Of a stretch of DNA of 64,000 nt, positions 25,560 through 35,500 are shown in pieces. The position numbers were made by a program, and so were the translations under genes. Source of the stretch: Eleusine coracana subsp. coracana (Eukaryota > Streptophyta > Magnoliopsida > Poales > Poaceae); assembly GCA_032690845.1 (NCBI GenBank), contig CM064424.1, forward strand, positions 47,195,511 to 47,259,510, given 5' to 3'. Within the stretch, counting starts at the first letter, position 1; every line of letters starts with the position of its first letter. Below the pieces are notes generated by a model that saw nothing but the letters and a program-made list of their open reading frames with translations, searched no databases and had not been told where the DNA came from.

Positions 25560-26125
25560 AGATACATGAAGTTATGTTGCAATCATCAACGAATGCCTCA
25601 TCGCCTGCTCGTCGTACGCAGCTGACACCCTAGGACGTTTGCGGTTGCATTAGGCATTAGCCCGGCCTTTTTCTGTTCAACTCTTGCTCCTCTTTATATC
25701 GTACGTGCTGCCGGCCGGCCGGTCCATCAGCCGTTTGGTGTTGGTGGTTAAGTTTGTGCATTTTGCAGAATAATTTCCTGTCATGTCACCACGAAACCTT
25801 TTGACTATTTGAGGCCCCGAGAAGGACGCAAAAGTTGACACTGGTCCTCTGTCAGATTGATCGCTTTTTCGTTTCCTTTTCGAAGAGGACAGGAGGTAAA
25901 TAAACTTGGTCCTATATTCAGTAAACCCAAACAAGAAAAACGAGCAGGGTGACATTTACAGTCATGTGGGCAATATGAAGCGGCAGAGGATCATGTAGAA
26001 GTATGAAACGAGCAGGATTGTGTTGCCTGTCGTGAAGCGGACGACCAAAACGAACCGGGCAACAATGCTGCGCGCGTTCATGACTCGATGCATCTATCTG
26101 CCTCGCCGTGCAGCCCATTTAGGAG
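25560..26125. repeat. Repeated non-coding module D
   Basis: Aligns with the right half of module C: GCCGGCCGGCCGGTCCATCA, TCATGTCACCACGAAACC, GTTGACACTGGTCCTCTGTC and CTCGCCGTGCAGCCCAT, in the same order and strand. No coding potential recognised. Confidence 0.45.
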
Positions 26126-29058
26126 GGAAAGGTAACAAGAGGAAAGTTTTATGACGCTTAAGTTAGCAAAAGAGGAGAAAGGACTGCAACCCCGATGCCG
26201 CAGAATGTGTGTGTACCTGGTACCAGGCTTGACTCCACAGTATACTACGATGTGAGTCCTACTCTCCGATGCACATTATTGTATAGTACCATGTTCAGCT
26301 GGGTGCGTCTCAAAAGAAAAACAAAAAAGTTCAGCTGGGGGCTTTCAGGTTCCATGATATACAATGCCTGTGACCAGGACGCATATGCAGTACAAGTGCA
26401 TGAAAGCAGAAGGCAATAACAATGGATTCTATCGGCATATTTGTTGCCTAATTCCTGCTGTTACGCATCGCCCCATGCCCCCATAGCAAAGTGTGATCAG
26501 AACACGAAGGCAATCTTCTCATGCATAATAGATCAGTTCACTGATATGCATGAACGTCTTTTTCTTCGAAACGTGAAACACATGAACATCTTACATCTGT
26601 CAGGTACATCTTGCCTTCGAGTTCGAAAACACCTTTGTCTTCACCACACAAAGTGATTTTTTTTCTGATGCCAAATTGTACACGTGAATAAATGTAACCC
26701 TTAGCTATTCCAGCTACTATATTTTAAAAAATATATAATAATGTAACCCCTCCAATGTTCATTTTTCATGCAACATTGAGAAGAAATAGTTTTTTTGTTG
26801 AGGAGTAAACTGCAAAAATGGATAACAAAATATCACCTGTTCTTAGTCACCGGTTGTACAAAAACTTGTAGTCCCTTGGTTGCCAAGCGTAGCTATCTGT
26901 GTGTGACCTGTACATACATATCTAATCGGGCGTACAAGACATGCAGAGATGCAGACCCAAGGAAAATTGCAATTGCTACATGTCACTGTTCTTCCAATTT
27001 ATATTGCGCATCCATCCAAAATAAGCAAAATATCTCTATATAGTAAGACTTTTTCTGTACAAAGACTAGCTTACACAATCGTTGTCATTAGCTTCAATGA
27101 CAATGTCACATGCAATTCAAGTTGCAGATTCAGCATGAAGTGAAAAGGTATCAGTGAATGATTTCATCACCATTGTACAAGAACAATTGAGCAAATATAA
27201 CCCTATTTTCTTCAGTTCTAGTAATTTCCTCAAAATGAAATCTGCGACCATGCATATTCTCCATGGTTTATTCTGTTATGTTTTATCCTAAAACTTATAT
27301 AGGGAAGTCTTAACATCCACACATGACACACCACATTTTAGAAGGGTTAGTCATACAAAGTTCCACACAACCTCAGATGGCCTGTCTGCTCAATCATGTG
27401 AAAATAATGACCGAATGATTTGTGTGTGTGGCAAGGCTTTCCGGTTTCCATCCTTGTCCAGCCCATCCGCCCGTGTGGATGCAGTGAGTGCACAACCTGA
27501 TCTACGAACAACAATGTTAGTGTAGGTCAACACACAAGCCGATTTCCATGGGATCATGCCATGTTTGTCTACATGCACAAACACTTCTCACATGCAAAAA
27601 AAGGGGGAAATATTTCCTGCATCGCAATTGCTGTATCAGAATTCAGAACATTGAATCTTTTCATGCTTAGTTCTAGCTCATGTGACTTGTCTACTCCATC
27701 ACGTGAAAATGTGAGGTTTCGGTGTGGATTGGTTTGCTATGCGTGCATCCTTCCTTCTCCAGCCCATCCGCCCGTGTGGATTGGTTTCGGTGTGGATTGG
27801 TTTGCTACACGCCAACAGCTGCGTGCGTTGCACGCCATGTCGGTTTACGTTGTAGATCAGACAGTTTACATGAAAAGGAAAGGAAGAAGAACAACCAATC
27901 AAACAATTCGAAAAACAGCAACAACCAACCAATCATTTTTTTTCAGCTTCTCTCACAAAATACAAGATATACTACAAGTCTACAACTCTACATATGCCGC
28001 ATGGCCAAAATAGCCAAATTAAGCTACACTTTAAGCTTGCGTTACTTTAAGTCGACGTTGCGGCACAAGGTTCTAGATAACAAAGATGAGGGCAAACGCA
28101 ATATGGTGCTGGACGTTATTGTGTTGGGGTAATAATTATGTAATAAATCTACGATTCACAGAAAGAATATTTTGCAGAGTTTGATGAGACAGCTAGTAGG
28201 CAACCTCTCGTCTCTTACATGCGCTCCATATAAGGATACTTGAAACGCGTAATCCATTTTTAGGATTATAATCTTTAAAGGATGGCTCCTACTTAGAAAT
28301 AAACTTTTCATCCTATGGACTGGAGCATGAATCAACTAGGGGTGACTGGGCTTTTTGATATAGGCCAATCCAAACTATGTCCAACATGTTTAATTAGAAG
28401 CTCAGCCCATTAACGTCGCATACATTCTGTGGATGGGCCAAAATATTATCCTACTGGCTAAGCATTTTCATGAACAAAACATTATGCTTATTATAATTGA
28501 AGCCTGTAAGCCCTTCATACACAACCTTGGGAAATCAGTATCATGAAAATGAAATGTTACAAAAAAATTAAATCATGAAAATAACAGTGAGACAATTAAA
28601 CGAAATGTGAGAACAAAAAAAAAAAAGAATAGTTGGCAACTAGGCCTCATGATCAAGCAGAAGTTCTATAAACATTATTTTAATCACTGTGGGTGGTGTA
28701 TACGCTAGCATGTGTCTGTCTTTAGTAATTGTTCCGGAGTGCATCATATGAGAAGTGAATGACGTTTTTATTTTTGTTAATTAATGATTGTTGTATTACC
28801 GTTGCTAGGGCAGCAAGTATAGAATATGTACATAATCGGATGAAACTCTGAACTTTTGATCAATCCCAGTAAGAAATAGAATGCTATATACATCCGACGG
28901 TCCTTGTCCGACCACGTTACGACCGAAACGGCGCGTAACGAGACCTAATTAACGCTGACCAGCCCATATGCTAAGCGTGCATCTTTGTATGGGCGGATCC
29001 ATTAGTAATAAATCAGCTGCGCAGCGGAGCCGCCGGCTATTAGTAAACCCTAACCTGC
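26126..29058. other. Intergenic; short direct repeats near 27.4-27.8 kb
   Basis: GCCCATCCGCCCGTGTGGAT occurs near 27461 and 27762, and TTTCGGTGTGGATTGGTTTG at about 27717 and 27784, so this stretch has been locally duplicated. Open frames here are short and featureless. The last ~100 bp is the probable 5' flank of the F-box gene. Confidence 0.4.
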
Positions 29059-30735
29059 TTGATGGAGACCATCGGAGCGCTGCCGGACGATGCTCTCGCC
29101 GGCGTCCTCCGCCTGCTGCCGCCACGCAGCCTCGCCCGCGCGCTGCTTCTCCCGCACCTCCTCCCTCACTCGGTCCGCGGCATCTTCCTCAACTACGTCG
29201 ACTACCATCGCCCGCACCACTTCACGCGCCCATCGTCTACATTCCCCATGGTCGACGGCATGCTCGGCTTCCTTCTTCTTCCCGTCGAGACGATCGAGGG
29301 CGTGCGCGACTGCTGGTGTGGTCCTGGATCAACTGCAACGGCCTCCTCCTCTGCGATTTCCCGCGGGTTATGCGCAGAGACCTCTGCGTGTGCAACCCTG
29401 CGACGAGGCGATGGACGTTGCTTCCTCATCAGAACACACTGGTCATCAACTACCACGCAAGCGTGTACCTCGCGTTTGATCCTGCCGTGTCGCCGCATTA
29501 CCAGGTGTTCTTGAGTCCTGACATGCCAACAAGGATGCCAGAGCCCAGGGCAGCGGCTGCCGGTGAAACAGATGAGCAGTCTGATCAGCTTATGGATCAT
29601 CACGACGAGGAGTTATTGCTTGACAATAATAATGACCCAGGTGGCTTGATTTGGCCACCGTCGCCATGGAAACTGCACGTGTTCTCGTCAATCACAGGCA
29701 GATGGGAGGGCAAAAGCTTTATTATGCGCCAAGGCGAGCCGCCGGCAGGGATAGTCAAAGACATGTCGAAGGATGAAGCAAAACCGCTTCGGGGACCGCG
29801 TCAGCGCTACGCCGTCTACTGCCATGGAATGCTGTACGTGCATTGCCGAGGTTGGTTCCTCACAAGGTAATACTATTTCATGGAATGCTTTACGTGCATT
29901 GCCGCCATGGAATGCTTTACGTGCGTGCATTGATTTCGCAAGCCAATACTACTTCGTTTTTTTTCTTATACAACAATTTCAGTGCCTATTTCATTACATT
30001 TTTGTGTGGTGTTTTGTTTTCTGAATGTTGCTACCTACTGTTGTATACTTATGTTCAAGATGTTGTGTGGTGATTTTTTTTTTCCTTTTATACAGGTTTT
30101 CGTTGTCAAATGATACATACCAGGTCATAAAAATGCCAGCAAGTATCGAGGACCAAGTTATAGAAACGTCATCAAGTATTGAGCATTCAAAACCATATCT
30201 AGGGAGATCAAAGGATGGGGTGCACCTTGGATTCGTTTATGACTGCCAACTACAGGTGTGGATCCTCAGCGAATCATGTGGACAGATGGAGTGGGTCTTG
30301 AGGTATGAAAAAGACCTTAGGCCATATGCCCAGCATGTAGAAAGGTATATTCACCTGAGGGATAGACTGGTGATAGATGGAGGTTGGTTCGCAGAAGAAA
30401 CTGATGACAATAATATCCATAATAAAAACGTCGACGCCGGTGCATATGACTGGGACTCCGACGGCGACGACGTCTTCATAGTGAAAGAGGGAAGTGAGGG
30501 AGGATATTCTGTGGACAACATAGAAATTTTCGGATTTCATCCGTACAAGGAAATTGTGTTTGTTGCAAAATTCTTTGGTATAATATCCTATCATCTGGAT
30601 GCCTCAAAGGTTCAATATCTAGGATATGCAAAACCAAAATGCTACGACTTTAGCTGGACAAATGGTACATATGAGTCATTCGTGTATACTCCATGTTTGA
30701 TCGGAGAACTTGACGAAGGCAGTAGTACGAGTTGA
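29059..30735 (+). pseudogene. F-box protein gene, two exons, with a reading-frame break
   Basis: F-box proteins recruit substrates to SCF ubiquitin ligases (family knowledge). The ATG at 29059 opens an F-box (ETIGALPDDALAGVLRLLPP, then RSLARALLLP, residues 1-31). Exon 1 ends at 29866 (CACAAG|GTAATA) and exon 2 is 30096-30735, with acceptor TACAG and an Arg codon split cleanly. Downstream is the F-box-associated region typical of grass families: NCNGLLLCDF, RDLCVCNPATRRWTLLP, SPWKLHVFSS, KPYLGRSKDGVHLGFVY, VQYLGYAKPKCYDF. The F-box frame and the NGLLLCDF frame differ. The change falls near 29310-29335, where a third frame briefly reads VVLD, so at least two small indels are likely. Either the gene is a recent pseudogene, or the sequence has an error, or there is an unusual splice. 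Exon 2 is fully open with an acidic stretch (DWDSDGDDVF). Confidence 0.75.
29822..29932 (+). repeat. Exon-derived tandem triplication across the exon 1/intron boundary
   Basis: CATGGAATGCTGTACGTGCA in exon 1 is followed in the intron by CATGGAATGCTTTACGTGCA twice (about 29880 and 29906). The donor site lies between copies 1 and 2. The two intronic copies share a G-to-T change, so they arose from one another after the first duplication. Confidence 0.8.
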
Positions 30736-31474
30736 AGATTAGCATCAGACCATGTATGTTTTCTTTCTATATGTTTCAGGTTTTCCAAAGTATTATTTTG
30801 AGATCGAAAATATAAGTGCATCTTGACGCTATTAAAGTTTCAATGTGACACTATGACCAGTACTCTATTGTTGTTAAATTGTTGGACAAAAATTCCAGTT
30901 CAAAAAGAAAAAGGGACTGAAATTGTCCTAGTGAAAACAATTTAATTGCGAAAGGATGGAGTAATGTTAGAGTGATGTGCATTATAAAAAGTTATAAAAA
31001 ATAAAAGTAATGTTCTTGATTTATCTAGGATGTATTTGTCGAATGCATATGATGTTTTAGCAATCAATAATCAAAATTACAGGAGTTGGCTAAGATTAGT
31101 CCTAAAAGATGAAATACTTAATTAGGAATCGACGAAGGAAGTATGAAACTAGTATATTGAATTGAATTTTTTCATGGCCAATTTTTTTAGATAATAAGAG
31201 AATATATATTTATATTTTAGTGATCGATACATGTTGCTGTTTATTATTACATACCAAGATAGCGAAAAAAGCAAAACATCACCTTATTACCAAGCACTAA
31301 TTCTATTACTGAAACACCAGCCAAATGCGATCTCAAGCGCACAGTTTATAGGAAACAGAAAAACCTGCACCTAAAAGTTGGGAACTATTGGCGGTTAATA
31401 AACGAAAGCAGGAGGGGTAGTGATGTTTTTTGATACAATATATGGTAATGCAATCCGTTCTTACCTGAAGGTAA
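30736..31474. other. Intergenic, 3' flank of the F-box gene; no gene seen
   Basis: AT-rich, no recognisable coding or RNA. Ends at the A that precedes the Helitron. Confidence 0.4.
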
Positions 31475-32206
31475 TCTCTATAATCTATTAATTGAGGTGC
31501 AGTCGTCCACTTAGTATCCACAAAGTTAGAGATTGAATCCAAATCGGTTTTGTACCTTTTATATCAAGTACCAAATTTTAAAAAAATCATAACTCCCATG
31601 TCCGGAGCTCAAATGAGACAAACTCCGACTCTATCTCGTAGCTCTGAAAACATTCTACAACTTTGGTATTCAATATAAATCCAGATCCCGCTGTTTTGGT
31701 TTTCAAATATGTGATGTAAAAATATTTGTTCTAATTCAGACTCCTCTACGTAGGTCCCTGTGCGGGGCACATATCTCCTAGCTCCGTAGTCCAAATAATA
31801 TGATCCATATATATTTTGAAAAGACCTCGATGAGATCTACAACTTTTGTGTTTTAACTTTTTCTATTAGAGCAAGTCTTTAATTTCAAAATTACGTTGTA
31901 ATACAGTGCTATTTCTGTAGTCCGTGAATTAATTTTTCCTTCCTGATAAAGTTTCTAGAATATGATAAAAAAATAATGATAAAATTATTATTTTTAATAT
32001 ATAAAATGAGATACTAAGAAGCACCAATAGTAATACAAATGTAATATTTCATGTAAAAAATATCAATAATATTGTATATATGTAATAATTTTTTTTGCGA
32101 TTAAAGTATATATGTAATAATTATATTGTGTAAATAATTTATATTTAAATTATAAAGAATATTTTACTTTTTAAGGTCAAGTAACAACGCATCGACACTT
32201 TGCTAG
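31475..32206 (+). mobile_element. Non-autonomous Helitron
   Basis: Starts TCTCTATAATCTATTAATTG after an A and ends GACACTTTGCTAG before a T, as Helitrons do (5' TC, 3' CTRR, inserted between A and T). It is about 730 bp, AT-rich and non-coding. A sister copy at 44681-45375 shares most of its length, including GATTGAATCCAAATCGGTTT. It sits about 320 bp upstream of the CBS copy 1 ATG. Confidence 0.85.
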
Positions 32207-32526
32207 TTTCATAAGAAAGTTGCAGTAGAATTCGATATTCCGGGAGATATTTTGTGCGTGCTTCTGGAAGTCATCGCAGAAACCAAACAGACTTCTCCGG
32301 CGCCAAAAACGATCGGCGTTGGCAGGTTGCTGGCGTGCAGCCAAGCACGACCTTTGTCCTGAAACTCAAGAAGAGAGAAACGGCAATTAAGCACCTGCAT
32401 GAAGATGACAAATATGCGTCACACGTCCGGCTGCAGGTGGGCCCCACGGCGTTTCAGAGTGTTGAAGCTTAGCTGACCAGTGCACGAGCAGCAGAGCATC
32501 AAGCAGCGTCCTCGATCGTCTCCTCC

Positions 32527-35500
32527 ATGGCGTCTTCTTCGGTCCTCAAGGCGGTCCTTCCCGTCCGGCTCCTGCGACCGGTGCCGACGACTGCTGCCGT
32601 GCTACTGCCGCGGCGCGCATCACCGCCGGCCGTTCTTGCCGTGCACGCCGTGGGCGGCAAAGCTCGGCTAGGTGCAGTGCTGGTAGCGGCGGGGGCGATC
32701 GACGGCGACCTCCGTCCGGCCATGGACGAGAATCCCGAGGGCATCCTCTCCGGCGAGTGGCCCGATAACTTCTCCCTGCTCAGCTATGACGACCTCCGGG
32801 CCTACCTCCAGTCCCAGATCGTCACCTCCGACAAGGTCCTCTCCGTTCTCACTTCTTAATTTGGATTATTATCCTCTTGGCTCTCACTTCATCTTGGATT
32901 AATTTGGTGTGATTTGTTGGTTCATTTCATCATCTGCAGATGAGCCCGACTGCGAAGCTCATGGATGTGATGTCGCGGCCGGTGCAGGTGGCCACGCCGG
33001 ACCAGCGGCTGTCGGAAATCGACGCTTTCTTTACCACGTACTCCGGCCTGCCCGTGGTCGACAACGAGAGCAGGTGCATCGGGGTCGTCTCTAAGAAGGA
33101 CAAGGCCAAGGCCACTAATGGGGTCAGTTCACTGCTGCTGTTTCCTCCGTGTAGCATGTTATTACTGTCAGTTTTCGTTGGGTAGTTTCCGATAGTAGTA
33201 TCACCATTATTCAGGCTCTTCGCATATAGAAACCTCGAAGGTGGTCAATGTTGGTACATGATATTGTTGAATCATAAATAAATTATTCATCTTTTCACAT
33301 CAGCTTAGTTTTTTGGATAAATTAGTTGTTGCATAGTAACTCAGAACTAGAGATCTTGAGTTCAAGTCTTAATAATCGCATTTTCTGTTACACCACTTCT
33401 ATTTTCACGTTTGTACTCTGATAAAGCTGCCCCTAAAGGGAAGTGTTGAAAGATAAGTGATTGATGTATAATAGCTCAACACATATATCTAGAACAAATG
33501 CACTCTTGTATTTTTTAGATAACAGAACAACGAGGTCCCAGCCTCTACACCCAAATGCACTCTTGTTAGAAGGCCGCGGCCACCCATCACAATCTCTGCT
33601 TCAATGTTTGATTTATTCTCATACATTATCTATATAACTAACTAGCAAAGTACCTACGTACATCTATAACTATAACATCAATTTACTTTAACATATACTC
33701 CAATCATATATAGTTATTCAATAATTTCGTCAATGCCCACTCAACCTCGTAAGACATAGTTCTAATAATACATATTGTGCATGAAAGAAAAATAATAAAT
33801 CAGCTTTTTTAAAAAATAACTGTTTGCACGTCACTTTTTTAACTCATACTTGTGCGCTCTCCTTGTGATGAAACTTAAGCTAAATTAACACATATATAGA
33901 TGTAGACTTGTCACCGATGGAGGATTAAATTAACCCATATACCTGTGGTTGTATTATATTTTAATTTTGATGATAACAATGTGTAGTGAGTTTGGAGAAT
34001 ATAAAATCTTTAAAAATATGATAGAATTACATCTTTAGTTAGCATCTGGATTCTAGTACCTTCTAGTAAATTATACTCCCTCTGTTCGTAAATTATTGTC
34101 TTCATTGACTTTTTTATTTAACTTTGATCATTCATCTTATTTAAAATATAAAAAAATTATAAGTATGTTTTAAATTCCTTTGATGATAAAACAAATTATG
34201 ATAATATATATGATATTTTCAAAAAAATATTGAATAAGATGAATGGTCAAATTTAACTAAAAAAATCAATGATGACAATAATTTAAGAACAGAGGGAGTA
34301 TGTACTTTATGAATTTTCAATGCCACATAAGAACCAAGTAAGATATATATCTCTGTGTACAAACGCATCAATTCGGACTGATTGAAGCACAAAAGTCTTC
34401 TTAAAGTTCGGAATCAGGACTCAACAACTACAAACCATCAGACCAAAACTCCAAATCGAATACGAAATCATGGTGCGGACACGAAAAACCTTGTAGACGA
34501 CCGCACCTAAATTATAGAAGAGTAGAGATAGAGACTTAGCTGCTAGAACTACTGAGAAGGCTTGTTGTACTTCGTCAAAGATGTGCAGCCCTAAACCAAA
34601 CTTTCTTTAAAAACATGCTCTTGATCTTTCAATAGTACTAGTTGAATACCACACTTCTACAAACAGCTCAGCCACATGTACATAATTTTCTTTATTTGAA
34701 ATCGTTTGAATATTTCCTGGGCGGGTAAATACTTTTCATGGACGTCAGAATAGAAAAGGGTGACAACAGCTCTCATGTTTGTTGTTGCCAAGGATTTGAC
34801 TTGTTTCTTTTTCATGCCTTTTTTTCATGACGCAGATGGAGTCAACTGTTGGAGAAGTCATGTCGTCTCCTGCTACAACTTTGACACATCAGAAGACTGT
34901 CTTGGGTAACCTTTGCTCTCCTTTTACCCATAGCCAGTCGGGATACCTGGAGTTTTAATGACAGTGTTTTCTAATGGGCTGCTGGTTATGTGAGCAGAAG
35001 CTGCTGCTTTAATGCTTAAGGAGAAGGTTCACAGGGTACCTGTTGTGAATGAACAACAACATGTGATTGGTAAGATTTTTCAGAATTGTGATTGTTTTTC
35101 TTATACCTGTTTTGCATTGTTATATCTTTGCATAAATAGGTGTGTTCCAAAGATGCCGTTACCAATACTAATCAGAGTTGTAGCCAAGATTTTTTAGGAC
35201 CCTATGCGACTAAATCAGGCCATGTAAATAACTAAAGTTGTTTTGGATTATTGTTTACTACATGCGTATTTTAGCAATACTAAGCGATACAATATATTTT
35301 CATACTGAGCATTGAAAAACAACATTCGCCTGGTTCTTTGAAATGACTTTATTTTCAAAACATTATTTTTAAGTGCTATTCTTCAAAATATCTTCATACT
35401 TATTACTACACATACATGACTTTAACAACATCAATTTTGAAAAGCTCCGCTCTGCAGATGCAATAGTCACAAAATAGATGGCAAAATTATGTTATGCAAT

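Noticed and set aside
28968..29870. 300-codon frame as the F-box gene product from its own first ATG
   Set aside because: Its first ~110 codons are out of frame with the F-box, which lies in the +1 frame from 29059. Only its later part is family-like.
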